Notes: generated by a model from the sequence alone, not told the origin. A stretch of 64,000 bases of DNA from JBFONV01 sp040779335 (GCA_040779335.1 JBFONV010000003.1:441071-505070); one strand, 5' to 3'; positions 55,160 to 63,103 are shown, counted from the stretch's first letter. Numbers and translations: made by a program.

Positions 55160-56329
55160 TTATGCAATCAGTTTTTGACTAAGGATACCGTCATTAACAA
55201 AAGATAATAGCTGCTCTACTGATAACTCATTTAAACCTAATGAAGTTAAGGTTCTTCCTTCTTTATAAAAATCTCTTTTTAAAATGCCACCACACATCTC
55301 TATTAAGCGATGACACTCTGGCATAGCAATATTCAATTTATCACCTAATGATGCTAATAAAACCAATCCCATAGGGACATCTTCGGTAATGTAACGATTA
55401 TCAAAACTATAGGGACCGGGTGGTGATGATAATTTATAGCTTTCAAATACATCTCTTGGGTTTTGTGTGAGATCTTCCTCGTTTCTAAATAAACATGCAT
55501 CTAAGTAAGGAATAGCCTCACAACCTAACGCACTTAATACCGCCATTTTTTCTGCATCTAATTTCTCAATCATCAGCCATGCCATGTCTGTCGAGAGTGC
55601 ATCCCTGTACATATAAGGAACTTCATTAGGGTGATGTTTGGCACAGTACTCAAGCATAGGGTACATAACATATAAGCCGATTGTATGAACAATGACATTA
55701 GGATTATGCAGCGCTGACTCAAAAATATGTTTACGAACTTGCTGCGGTTCAATGTTGTAAGCTGGAAATATACGTGATGCAACGGCCATGCCTTCAGCGG
55801 TTCTTGACGCTGGAAAAAATGATAGAGAGTTTCTAGCATTTTTAAATAAGACTTTTACTGTACCAGGTGAGACTATTCTTGCGTCGTTAGGGGTCGATTC
55901 ACCTTCAGCTAAGATTGGATTATTTTCACAAAATTGACGATAAAACAAACTCCCAGCGTATCCTGGAACCAATATGACCAATTGATCATCCTGAAAATAT
56001 TTTGCAATCCGTTCAGCTAAAGCCTGATGATATGTTGTTTGAATGAAAATCATCACAACATCTGCCCCTTCAATCGCTGCTTTGGGATCTCGAGTGATCA
56101 TTTCCAACGGTTGGAAAGCCTTTTCGGCATCATCCGCACTGTCGGTAAAGTGGCCATTGTTGGTGTTATTGATGCAATATATTCCTTTATTGCTAACCAT
56201 TGCTTCAAAGTGATCATCATGGGTAATACGATTCGATGTCTTTAATAGTCTTACTTTATGTCCAGCCTCGGCAGCCATAAACGCACACGCAGAGCCAGCG
56301 TTACCCGCTCCAATTATGGTGATTTTCAT
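55160..56329 (-). CDS. NAD(P)-dependent opine/octopine dehydrogenase-family protein, copy 1
   Basis: A 389-residue oxidoreductase with an N-terminal Rossmann motif (IIGAGNAGSACAFMA, residues about 4-18) and a C-terminal helical domain of the octopine/nopaline dehydrogenase family (HNPNVIVHTIGLYVM near 210-225, GPYSFDNRYITEDVPMGLV near 305-324). Family members reductively join an amino acid and a keto acid, or reverse this. AAGGAAG precedes the ATG. Base composition is like the host backbone. A second family member lies 450 bases upstream on the same strand. Substrates unknown. Confidence 0.87.
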   Translation of the reverse strand: MKITIIGAGNAGSACAFMAAEAGHKVRLLKTSNRITHDDHFEAMVSNKGIYCINNTNNGHFTDSADDAEKAFQPLEMITRDPKAAIEGADVVMIFIQTTYHQALAERIAKYFQDDQLVILVPGYAGSLFYRQFCENNPILAEGESTPNDARIVSPGTVKVLFKNARNSLSFFPASRTAEGMAVASRIFPAYNIEPQQVRKHIFESALHNPNVIVHTIGLYVMYPMLEYCAKHHPNEVPYMYRDALSTDMAWLMIEKLDAEKMAVLSALGCEAIPYLDACLFRNEEDLTQNPRDVFESYKLSSPPGPYSFDNRYITEDVPMGLVLLASLGDKLNIAMPECHRLIEMCGGILKRDFYKEGRTLTSLGLNELSVEQLLSFVNDGILSQKLIA

Positions 56330-56783
56330 TCTTCTTCCTTTTATTTATTGATCTTATTTCAAAGGTATAAAGACTCATCCTTTGAAAGCATAAAACAGTA
56401 AAAATATAGAAATGTAGAAATGTAGAAATGTAGAAATGTAAAAATGTAAAAATATAGCAGTATATAAATATAGAAATGTGGTAACGCAGATATGTGTTTA
56501 GAGTTATTTCTCTAAAACGTTAGTTCAAACGGTTCATAATCCCAATAACTTAACCTATCACTACAGGTAGTAAAATGGTCAGTGTGAATTTTGTGTCTGT
56601 ATTATAGCGTATCCTTGCAAAAGATGTCGGGATAGTTGCCTGCTCTTATAATTTGCATAGATGTAGATTGGTGTGGCTAAGTAATATTAGCCACAAATTT
56701 GAAGTTTTATAACTAGCTTTGCTTAACCATCAATCCAATCAGGTTTTTACCCTATGTAGAAAACCAAAGTAGTAATAGTTGAA
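56330..56783. other. Gap between the two opine-dehydrogenase-family genes
   Basis: About 450 bases without a gene. It holds the 8-bp tandem repeat at 56401 and a 9-bp inverted repeat (TGTGGCTAA, 56672-56695) that could be part of a transcript end. It probably marks the boundary between backbone and accessory DNA. Confidence 0.55.
56401..56456. repeat. 8-bp tandem repeat (GAAATGTA)
   Basis: Seven adjacent 8-base units: four exact GAAATGTA copies (56409-56440) flanked by AAAATGTA and AAAATATA variants. It lies 70-130 bases upstream of the first opine-dehydrogenase gene, where length change could alter promoter spacing. Confidence 0.9.
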
Positions 56784-57857
56784 TTAAAGACTGCCGAGCT
56801 CTTCCACTGTCAGGCCAGCAATACCGAGTGATTCTGGTGTGCGTAGCGCTCCTGCTGCATAGTCACGATTCATGAGTACCGACGTGAGCTGAATGATGGC
56901 ATCAATGCTCGGAGTTTCTACGCCGATCTGCTTCGCCAGCCCAGACATAAACACAAGACCGTAACCCACATCCTCATTAATGTAGCGATGATCAAGTTGT
57001 GACTGGGCAGGAATACCCAAGAAACCAGGCGCTTTTCGATAAGCTGAACCATAGTTGTTTTCTTTCATATAACCCTGACGCATACCTATTTCAGGATCAG
57101 GGAGAATTGTAATCCCCAAACATTCACCGATGGCAATCCGCTCTCGGTCGACAGCTTCAATGAGCCGTCCCACAGAATCAGTCACTCCCTCTTCGTAAAA
57201 CAAGAAATTTCCAGCCCCTTCAATGCGTGCTGCGTTAGTCAATGATACGGCAGGGTGAATGACAGGGTTAGCATTTTGCAGACTGGTCTGGATCACGCTG
57301 TGTGCATGTTCCATTCCTGGATATACATCCGCAATCATTTGCAATATGTCAGTTGTATGTCGGCCAGGTAACGAAGCCAGAAGATTACCAGCTTTCAACT
57401 TGAGAAATACATGCACCCTGCCCGCTTCAAGCAGTCGAACGGCATACTGTAGTGTATGGGTTTCAGCAATCCGTACAGAGTCATCCTCAAGCCTCAGTCC
57501 CGCAGCCTGTTTGAATACAAGCGCTCCCGCGCAAGACCCAGGGCTAACAATAACGGTTTGGCCAGGCTTTAGTTTGCCCGCACAGGCTTCACCAAATGGT
57601 ATGGTGCTGAATGCTGGCCCAATGACATAAATAAGTTCGGCGTCTTCCAGCGCTTTGTCGATGTCATGGCCTGCATAGACTACGGGGCCAAACCCCGAAA
57701 TATCTCCTTCTGCATAGACACCTCCCTGCTTGGCTATCGCCTCAATATTACCGGGAAACTCCGGAAAATCGAAAAGTCTTACAGAGTGCCCGTGACTGGC
57801 GTAATCGAAGGCTGTAGCCGAACCACCTGCACCGGCTCCCAATATCGCTATATTCAT
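56784..57857 (-). CDS. NAD(P)-dependent opine/octopine dehydrogenase-family protein, copy 2
   Basis: A 357-residue relative of the preceding protein: Rossmann motif ILGAGAGGSATAFDYA (residues about 4-19), VSPGSCAGALVF, NANPVIHPAVSLTNAARIEG (near 196-214) and DHRYINEDVGYGLVFMSGLA (near 293-312). The two proteins share layout but differ widely. This gene is visibly richer in G+C than its surroundings and uses different codons, pointing to recent transfer. AGAGAG lies before the ATG. It sits beside a degenerate attC-like repeat (57896-57968), so it may have entered as, or next to, an integron cassette. Confidence 0.87.
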   Translation of the reverse strand: MNIAILGAGAGGSATAFDYASHGHSVRLFDFPEFPGNIEAIAKQGGVYAEGDISGFGPVVYAGHDIDKALEDAELIYVIGPAFSTIPFGEACAGKLKPGQTVIVSPGSCAGALVFKQAAGLRLEDDSVRIAETHTLQYAVRLLEAGRVHVFLKLKAGNLLASLPGRHTTDILQMIADVYPGMEHAHSVIQTSLQNANPVIHPAVSLTNAARIEGAGNFLFYEEGVTDSVGRLIEAVDRERIAIGECLGITILPDPEIGMRQGYMKENNYGSAYRKAPGFLGIPAQSQLDHRYINEDVGYGLVFMSGLAKQIGVETPSIDAIIQLTSVLMNRDYAAGALRTPESLGIAGLTVEELGSL

Positions 57858-57895
57858 TAATTCTCTCTGTATGACATCGATTGAATCTCAGTAAT

Positions 57896-57968
57896 ATATA
57901 CGCCCGACTTATCAGGTTCAACAACTATCAAGGATCAAAAACCAACTGTTATTTATGCTTGGAATTAC
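57896..57968 (-). repeat. Degenerate attC-like site 1 (distal end of array)
   Basis: Contains the block AAAACCAACTGTTATTTAT, which matches the AAGCCAACTGTTATTTGT block of intact attC sites further right, and an altered R' core (TACGCCC instead of TAACGCC). Both recombination cores are mutated, so it is probably inactive. It is the leftmost member of the repeat family. Confidence 0.6.
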
Positions 57969-58303
57969 ACAGCTGTTTTTCTAAAGCATATGAACGTTGA
58001 AGTACCTACTATGCCAAATGTAGCCAGAACTATTGGAGTAATGTAGTCATAAGCATTATTGAAAAAGAGCGAAACGACAAGAGCAATAAATAATAATCCA
58101 CACCCCATGAATATAAATGAAACTATATAAGCAATAATTCTTATGATACTGCCGCCTTTTCTATTCAGAGCAGCTGCTACACAGATATAAGCCACAACAA
58201 TAATTAATGAATAAAGAGGTATTTTGCCCATTAAAAAAGCACCTAAGCCAATTGCAGCAAATAAACAGAAAAAAGCAGTTAGAACTATACTTAACACTCT
58301 CAA
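57965..58303 (-). CDS. Small integral membrane protein, integron cassette gene
   Basis: A 112-residue protein that is almost wholly hydrophobic, with about four membrane segments (residues 4-24, 29-46, 53-76, 86-104). I do not recognise a family. The start is TTG with AAGGA six bases upstream. It lies between attC-like sites 1 and 2 in the minus orientation of the array, with its stop inside site 1, as expected for a cassette gene. Confidence 0.7.
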   Translation of the reverse strand: MRVLSIVLTAFFCLFAAIGLGAFLMGKIPLYSLIIVVAYICVAAALNRKGGSIIRIIAYIVSFIFMGCGLLFIALVVSLFFNNAYDYITPIVLATFGIVGTSTFICFRKTAV

Positions 58304-58317
58304 CAGATTTCCTTATA

Positions 58318-58374
58318 CATAACGCTTTGAATGATAGCCGGCATAGCACCTCCTTGTTGATTTGATTGTTATGC
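58318..58374 (-). repeat. attC-like site 2, short form
   Basis: On the minus strand GCATAACA (R'' side, 58367-58374) and GCGTTATG (R' side, 58318-58325) bound 57 bases. This is near the minimum attC length. The internal block differs from the main repeat family, so this cassette came from another attC lineage. Confidence 0.6.
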
Positions 58375-58403
58375 GGCGCATTGAAAGTGCCTACCGATTT
58401 GCC

Positions 58404-58886
58404 TTAATCATTAGAGGATACAAAGAGACCAATCAGTGTAATCATGGCCCCATATCGGAAAGCTGATTGTAGCACTGGCCCTAACATTGATTCTGAGCGC
58501 CAGAGTTCAAACCAGCTTTCAGCAATAACAACAAATCCACCAAACAACATAATCATGGCAACTGCACATCCAGTTAGGGAGATTTCCTTGGCTGCTTTGT
58601 ATGCAGGTGAATCCGAAGCAGGTGCTCTCCACATTCTCATCGCGCCGACCCCGCATAAAGCTCCACTAGTCAATTTTGACACCACTATGAAGAGTGCTCC
58701 GATCCAAATCACCAATAGGTTATCAGTAGCCTGCCAGCTTTCGGATCCTCCGGCGATGGTAGACATGGACGTGACTGCACCAACCGCGCCAATGGTCCCT
58801 TCCCAATCGATTACATTATGGAAAGCTCCTAAAAACCCCCAAAGTGAAACTGTAAGAATCATTATTGATTTAGCTTTTCTTAGCAT
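58404..58886 (-). CDS. DUF2165-like small membrane protein, integron cassette gene
   Basis: A 160-residue protein with four predicted membrane helices and the segments FHNVIDWEGT, SESWQATDNLLVIW and ALCGVGAMRMWRA, which fit the DUF2165 family of predicted small integral membrane proteins. Function is unknown for the family. Its G+C is higher than that of neighbouring cassettes. It is flanked by attC-like sites 2 and 3, and its start codon lies immediately beside the R' core of site 3. Confidence 0.78.
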   Translation of the reverse strand: MLRKAKSIMILTVSLWGFLGAFHNVIDWEGTIGAVGAVTSMSTIAGGSESWQATDNLLVIWIGALFIVVSKLTSGALCGVGAMRMWRAPASDSPAYKAAKEISLTGCAVAMIMLFGGFVVIAESWFELWRSESMLGPVLQSAFRYGAMITLIGLFVSSND

Positions 58887-58887
58887 C

Positions 58888-58955
58888 GAACGCCACTCCT
58901 TTTACAATCATATTAATACTAGCCGCGCTTTATTTCTTCGCGGTGCCGTATAACT
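58888..58955 (-). repeat. attC-like site 3, abutting the IS element
   Basis: On the minus strand it runs from TTAGTTATACGGCACC (R'' side) to GGAGTGGCGTTCG (R' side), with a VCR-like inverted GC-rich interior. The IS110/IS1111-type element begins directly at its R'' end. Confidence 0.65.
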
Positions 58956-60094
58956 AATGATATGGACTCCCTACTCGGCATTTTTCTCTAGCGAGAGTGC
59001 CATAATGAAGGTGTTAACAAGCTTCAAATATGAAGAGTCCATATGTTTATAATTAAAGCCGTTGGCATCGATTTAGCCAAATTAGTTTTTAGTATTTATG
59101 AAATTAACGAACATGACAAGCCCAAATATCTTAAAACAGTCAAACAAAACAACCTGTTAGCTAAAATAGCAAAATTACCACCCTGTATAATAGGTATGGA
59201 AGCATGCTCAGGCGCGCATTATTGGGCAAGAGAGTTTACTAAGCTTCTCATGATGTCCGTATCATGGCGTCTAAATTTGTTATCCCTTTATCGTCAAATT
59301 GAAAAGAATGACGCTAACGATGCAGAAGCTATATGTGAAGCGGTAACCCGACCTAAAACCCGTTTTGTCAGTATTAAAAGCGAAGAGCAACAAGCCGTTC
59401 TTTGTTTACACCGCTTTCGCCAAGGCGCTATCAAAGATAGAACCGCGCGTATTAATCGTTTATGAGGGCTATTGTCAGAGTTTGGCATCATTATGCCTAA
59501 AGGTCGTTATCCTGCACAACATGCCATCGCCAGTCTCTTAGAAGGTGGTGAAAATAACTTACCGATACTTGCCAGAGAGTTACTTGATGAGTTATGGCAA
59601 AGCATTAAAGACCTAAACGAGGAAATCCTCAAATACGATAGAAAGCTCTATTCCTTAGGCAATCAAATGAAAAACGCTAAACGTTTGATGACTATTCCAG
59701 GCATTTGTGAAATTACCGCAATAGCGGTTGTTGCTACCGTCAATGACGCTCAGCACTTTGATACCAGTCGCTCATTAGCCACATGGATAGGATTAGTGCC
59801 GAGGCAATACACCACAGGTGCTAACGTGCACTTAGGTCGCATTAGTAATGCTCGGTAAAAAAATATTCGCACCTCACCTATTCATGGTGCACGCGCAGTT
59901 ATTGCTAATTGCAAAAACAAAAAAGATAGAACTAGTCTTTGGGTAAAAGACCTGATTGAACGGAGAGGCTTTAAACGAACAACCGTCGCATTTGGCCTCA
60001 ATCCAATGTCTGCGCATACCTTTGGTAAAATTTTCTCAGAGAGACCCGTTGGAAGTTTATCTAGTTTAGGCAACGAAAATTGAAGTCCATACAT
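58956..60094 (+). mobile_element. Degenerate IS110/IS1111-group insertion sequence
   Basis: The element is about 1.14 kb. Subterminal inverted repeats TATGGACT (58961-58968) and AGTCCATA (60084-60091) lie just inside its ends, and no terminal inverted repeat is seen; this is the pattern of the IS1111 group of IS110. One end abuts attC-like site 3, consistent with known members of this group that target attC sites. The exact boundaries are estimated to within a few bases. The transposase gene inside is broken. Confidence 0.75.
59043..60082 (+). pseudogene. IS110-family DEDD transposase, inactivated
   Basis: Reading one frame from the ATG gives a 346-codon IS110 transposase: AVGIDLAK at the start (first Asp), IGMEACSGAHYWARE, KNDANDAEAICEAV, the C-terminal MTIPGICEITA, WIGLVPRQYTTGA, GARAVIANCKNKKD and ending at TGA 60080. 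It is interrupted by TGA at 59463 (where family members have an Arg, RL-x-GLL) and by TAA at 59856 (after SNAR). Between about 59240 and 59295 the family sequence SHDVRIMASKFVIP appears in another frame, so a one-base loss followed by a one-base gain has scrambled that segment. It cannot make active protein. Confidence 0.88.
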
Positions 60095-60256
60095 CTCATC
60101 TTCGTTCGTAATATTTTGTATCCAAGAATTAAAGAAGGAGACTCTAGAGTAAACTTCCGTAACTCCGTATTTAGCAATACTACCACCTTCAACTCTGGAG
60201 CTAATACCTAACAAGTAATTAGTATTATTTGTTTTTGTATAAACTGGTCCACCTCA
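60092..60256 (-). pseudogene. 3' fragment of a trypsin-like serine protease gene
   Basis: The minus strand encodes GGPVYTKTNNTNYLLGISSR, then KYGVTEVYSRVSFFNSWIQN. This is the C-terminal part of an S1 (trypsin-like) protease from just after the catalytic Ser of GDSGGP to the usual YGVYTRVSxFxxWI end. The 5' part, including the catalytic Ser, is replaced at about 60256 by the attC remnant of the next cassette, and the natural 3' end is cut by the IS at about 60092. It is a cassette reduced to about 50 codons. Confidence 0.75.
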
Positions 60257-60275
60257 GGGCGTGTTGTTAGGTGAA
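60257..60275 (-). repeat. attC remnant 4 (R'' side only)
   Basis: The minus strand reads CACCTAACAACACGCCCTGAG, beginning over the stop codon of the VOC-family gene. This is the first part of an attC site; it then joins directly to protease coding sequence, so the remaining attC and R' core are deleted. Confidence 0.6.
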
Positions 60276-60626
60276 AAACTCCATTAATTCATTTACTATT
60301 CCTGATGGATCTTTAAAAGCTGCATAGCGACCCCACCTATTTTCATTAGGTGATTTATGTATAAAAACCACACCTTTTGATTTTAGCTCGTTAATTTTTT
60401 CATCCAAATTACTAACAGTTAGCACCAATGATGAATTTGAATTATATCCGTGCTCATAGTTTGTTGCTTCCATTGTTCCTTGAAACATGAATACATTATG
60501 TGAGCCACTTTTCAGCTTTAAGCTATCTTCATGTTCTTCGACAATATTTAGACCAAGAACGTCAACGTAGAAATCTCTCGAAACAAGAAGATCATGAACG
60601 ACTAATAAAGTTGATGGATTCTCCAT
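60267..60626 (-). CDS. VOC-family (glyoxalase/bleomycin-resistance-like) protein, cassette gene
   Basis: A 119-residue single-domain VOC protein with paired beta-alpha-beta-beta-beta units: LLVVHDLLVSRDFYVDVLGL (residues about 7-26) and the C-terminal YAAFKDPSGIVNELMEFF (about 101-118), which carries the usual metal-ligand Glu. Such cassette proteins include antibiotic- and electrophile-binding enzymes, but the substrate is not readable. AAGGAG lies 11 bases before the ATG. The stop overlaps the R'' core of attC remnant 4. Confidence 0.88.
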   Translation of the reverse strand: MENPSTLLVVHDLLVSRDFYVDVLGLNIVEEHEDSLKLKSGSHNVFMFQGTMEATNYEHGYNSNSSLVLTVSNLDEKINELKSKGVVFIHKSPNENRWGRYAAFKDPSGIVNELMEFFT

Positions 60627-60646
60627 AGAGGCTTAATCTCCTTTTC

Positions 60647-60793
60647 ACCTGACGCCCCCATAAGGGACTGATAATAGTTTGCTAAAATGTGAAGCGTAGC
60701 GGAACCGAGTAAACTGTTAGCCTCCTCAATGTGATGAGGAAGTGTCCACTAAAACGGGGAACTGCATTGTCCTTATTAATTAGCTTGTTAGCT
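60647..60793 (-). repeat. attC site 5, enlarged by an inserted segment
   Basis: On the minus strand it begins TAGCTAACAAGC over the stop of the DUF1203 gene and ends GGGGGCGTCAGG (R' side). Its outer parts match the main attC family (AATAAGGACAA; ATTTTAGCAAACTATTATCA), but the central GTTGGCTTTTGC block is replaced by about 46 foreign bases. The R' core is also altered (GCGTCAG rather than GCGTTAG). Confidence 0.7.
60721..60766. mobile_element. Possible IS3-type terminal remnant within attC 5
   Basis: On the minus strand this reads TGCAGTTCCCCGTTTTAGTG, then GACACTTCCTCATC. It resembles an IS3-family end, and shares GACACTTCCT with the IS3 end at 63880. Only one end is seen, so this is a solo remnant; the call is tentative. 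Confidence 0.4.
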
Positions 60794-61271
60794 ATACCGC
60801 TCGCTGAACTCTGAAGCTATAACAACCATAGGCAGCATACCTTGCTATGACAAAAGAAACTTTATCATTAGAAAAATACTCATTTAGTATCGTATTCGCA
60901 TTCTCTGGACTTGCCAATTGCGAATCTAAAATGCGCTCATTTTCACAGTAAGCTTTTAACACAAAAATATGACCTAAATAATCAGTGTCTACTCCAGTTG
61001 GTAATGGTAATTTTGTATCATCAAAACTCTCATCACCTTGGTTCTCCAAAACGAAAATCGGGCCATATTCTTTATACGGGCCTGATTTAGTAAACGGACA
61101 ATAGCTAGCTAGTATTATCTTTTCACCTGGCATTGCTCCTCGAAGAACATCTCGACAAGGCTCTCCACCGACAGCGTGAGATATTTCTACTTGCTGATTT
61201 TGATCGTCAATACCTGAAATCCGAACCTTATCTAAAAAATCAGCTCTCACTGGTATTATTTTATATTTCAT
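60792..61271 (-). CDS. DUF1203-family protein, cassette gene
   Basis: A 159-residue soluble protein with the family's Cys-containing segment GGEPCRDVLRGAMPGEKIILA (quoted in part: PCRDVLRGAMPGE, near 37-49), PFTKSGPYKEYGPIF and the C-terminal VIARYAAYGCYSFRVQRA. These fit DUF1203. Its function is not established. No signal peptide. It lies between attC sites 5 and 6 with its TAG stop inside the R'' side of site 5. Confidence 0.82.
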   Translation of the reverse strand: MKYKIIPVRADFLDKVRISGIDDQNQQVEISHAVGGEPCRDVLRGAMPGEKIILASYCPFTKSGPYKEYGPIFVLENQGDESFDDTKLPLPTGVDTDYLGHIFVLKAYCENERILDSQLASPENANTILNEYFSNDKVSFVIARYAAYGCYSFRVQRAV

Positions 61272-61300
61272 CTGAATCTAATGCCTTAATTGATTTGTAT

Positions 61301-61402
61301 AGCTAACGCTTTGCTAAGCGGCAATAAAATTGTTGACTAGAATAAGCGACGAAGGAGCAAAAGCCAACTGTATTTTGTCCTTGTTTAACAGCTTGTTATA
61401 AC
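61301..61402 (-). repeat. attC site 6
   Basis: On the minus strand it runs from TTATAACAAGCTG (R'') through GGACAAAATACAGTTGGC, GCTCCTTCGTCGCTTATT and TAGTCAACA to GCGTTAGCT (R'). This is the main repeat family with both cores intact, and is probably active. Confidence 0.82.
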
Positions 61403-61896
61403 TATTTAGTTATGAGCACATTATTCATGTTCTTACCTCCGAGGAAGTTTTTTCTAGGAGTGTAGTTAATCCAATCAGTTTGCTTTATGATTTTATTTTG
61501 GGAGTTAAATTCTTGAACAATTACAAACAACCACGGCCCCAATACCTGTCCGTCATAACTAAACTCATGAAAAAACCCCTGTGTTACAACAGTCTTTTTT
61601 TCAAAAATTTGCTTTGTAACAGTTAAAGCCCTATCACCCGAAAGAATTTTAAACTCACCTCGTTCCCAAGCTAAGAACCCTTTAATCTCTTCTTTATTTT
61701 TGAGAGTATTTCCATAGATAATATCTTCAAATTGAGCGTTATTATCGTAGAAAGACATTAAACGTTCAAAGTCAGTGCGTTGAGAATAAACACTAAAGTA
61801 CTCATCGACAATTTCAAAAAAATCATTGTGATTATTGCTTGTAGACGAGCATCCACTAAATAGAAAAACAATTAAAATAGTCAAAATAGTACGCAT
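61402..61896 (-). CDS. NTF2/SnoaL-like lipoprotein, cassette gene
   Basis: A 164-residue predicted lipoprotein: hydrophobic signal with lipobox LFSGC (Cys near residue 16), then an NTF2-like cone-shaped domain (FFEIVDEYFSVYSQRTDFER near 26-45, LMSFYDNNAQFEDIIYG, IIKQTDWINYTP). NTF2-like proteins serve as enzymes or binding domains, so function is open. The ATG at 61896 gives a proper signal peptide; an in-frame TTG at 61914 is possible. Flanked by attC sites 6 and 7. Confidence 0.75.
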   Translation of the reverse strand: MRTILTILIVFLFSGCSSTSNNHNDFFEIVDEYFSVYSQRTDFERLMSFYDNNAQFEDIIYGNTLKNKEEIKGFLAWERGEFKILSGDRALTVTKQIFEKKTVVTQGFFHEFSYDGQVLGPWLFVIVQEFNSQNKIIKQTDWINYTPRKNFLGGKNMNNVLITK

Positions 61897-61916
61897 AGCT
61901 GGATAATTCACCAATA

Positions 61917-62012
61917 GTTATAACGCCCTAATAATGGGCTAAAAATTGTTGGCTAAAATGTTGAGGAACGAAAACAGCCAACTGTTTTTAGTCCTTATTT
62001 ATTAGCTTTTTA
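61917..62012 (-). repeat. attC site 7
   Basis: Same family as site 6: AACAGTTGGCTGTTTTCG and TTTTAGCCAACAATTTTTAG inside, ending GGGCGTTATAAC (R'). The R'' side is degenerate (TATAAAAAGC instead of TATAACAAGC). Confidence 0.75.
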
Positions 62013-62525
62013 TATTGCTGAACACACAGTGTTATTTATCACGCGAACCTTATCAGAAAAATTAGAATACAACACTTTAAAATCTTTTGAAGATATAATT
62101 TTTGTACGCATTATTTCACGCAACTTATCACCATTTTTGTGAGGCTCACGCTTTTTGTTAGCTTTGTATTTTTCTAAAACCTGATTATATGCCGCGCTTT
62201 GTTTAGCAAGCTCGTTATCATCAGATTCCTCAAGCTTAAGCCATTGGTTTATCGCTTTAGTTGATTCCAATTTTTCTGGAGATAAATCTAATAGCATGGT
62301 TACAGCCATTACACTTTTTTGTATTAGCAGTAATTGATCGTTTAAATATAAATCCGCAACTTCTTTTAGTTCCGTGTTATTGAGTGTGATCAACTCTGTT
62401 AAGTCCTTTTGCCAGTTTACTTGAGCAGCGGCATATTCCTCATATTTTGAAAGTAAACATTTCTCATCCATTGCTAATACAGATAGCGGAAAAACGAGTA
62501 ACAAAACGGTTAGTAGATTACGCAT
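62010..62525 (-). CDS. Secreted helical hypothetical protein, cassette gene
   Basis: A 171-residue protein with a clear signal peptide (ends near VLAMDE, residue 18). The mature part is highly charged and predicted almost all helical (QKDLTELITLNNTELKEVAD, LVLEKYKANKKREPHK-like). Two Cys (near 23 and 168) could form a disulfide joining the ends of the mature chain. I do not recognise a family. It lies between attC sites 7 and 8 with its start 15 bases from the R' core of site 8. Confidence 0.7.
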   Translation of the reverse strand: MRNLLTVLLLVFPLSVLAMDEKCLLSKYEEYAAAQVNWQKDLTELITLNNTELKEVADLYLNDQLLLIQKSVMAVTMLLDLSPEKLESTKAINQWLKLEESDDNELAKQSAAYNQVLEKYKANKKREPHKNGDKLREIMRTKIISSKDFKVLYSNFSDKVRVINNTVCSAI

Positions 62526-62540
62526 GCCAATCCTTAAGCA

Positions 62541-62643
62541 ATATAACGCCTCGTTAAGAGGCTAATAATATGTTGGCTAAAATAAGCGACGCAGGAGCAA
62601 AAGCCAACTGTTATTTGTCCTGATTAATTTGCTTGTTATGTTG
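62541..62643 (-). repeat. attC site 8
   Basis: Main family with intact cores: CATAACAAGC (R''), AAATAACAGTTGGCTTTTGC, GCGTCGCTTATTTTAGCCAA, and GAGGCGTTATAT (R'). It is almost the consensus of the array. Confidence 0.85.
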
Positions 62644-62654
62644 AATTTACACCA

Positions 62655-63068
62655 TTACTGCTCTTTTTTTATTGGTTTATACCTGCTTAAGTTTAAATTG
62701 TAATAAAGAACAGTTTGTTCCTTAATTATTGAGATATTCATTCCTTTGATTTCATATCCATTAGTAATAAAAACCAACTTTTCTTTGTTTGGTTTATTCT
62801 TTCGGTGAAGTAATAATTCATAGAATCCTTCATGAACAGTTAAATCATCGATTGTAAATGTATATTTAGATTTAATACCTGACGAAAGAATTGTTTGAGT
62901 GTAATACCCTGAAGAATCATCTTCTATTTGCAAGAAAGCTATATGATCAATATCACTTAATTGAGTGGTGCCAACCCACTTTCCTTTCAGACTATATAAA
63001 TCCTCTCCAAAGACACTAAAAGTAAGAAAAACAAAAGTTAGCAGTGTGATTTTACATAAATTGGTCAT
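62655..63068 (-). CDS. Secreted hypothetical protein, cassette gene
   Basis: A 137-residue protein with a signal peptide (MTNLCKITLLTFVFLTFSV, cleavage near FGED, residue 21) and a beta-rich mature part (LKGKWVGTTQLSD, FLQIEDDSSGYYTQ, ELLLHRKNKPNKEKLVF). The pattern recalls small lipocalin-like folds, but I cannot assign a family. The frame is open to 63107, overlapping the attC R' core. The ATG at 63068 has AAAGGA seven bases upstream and begins the signal peptide, so it is preferred. Confidence 0.7.
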   Translation of the reverse strand: MTNLCKITLLTFVFLTFSVFGEDLYSLKGKWVGTTQLSDIDHIAFLQIEDDSSGYYTQTILSSGIKSKYTFTIDDLTVHEGFYELLLHRKNKPNKEKLVFITNGYEIKGMNISIIKEQTVLYYNLNLSRYKPIKKEQ

Positions 63069-63103
63069 CAAGAATCCTTTGGTTAAATTGCTGCTTCCAT
63101 GAA

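Noticed and set aside
56672..56695. TGTGGCTAA inverted repeat as a terminator or attC
   Set aside because: It lacks a T-run on the transcribed strand, and lacks attC cores and the shared internal block.
59882..60214. A 110-codon minus-strand frame across the IS end and protease fragment
   Set aside because: Its downstream two thirds are the antisense of the transposase C-terminus. Only the upstream part (60092-60256) resembles a real protein, so I annotated that part as a protease remnant.
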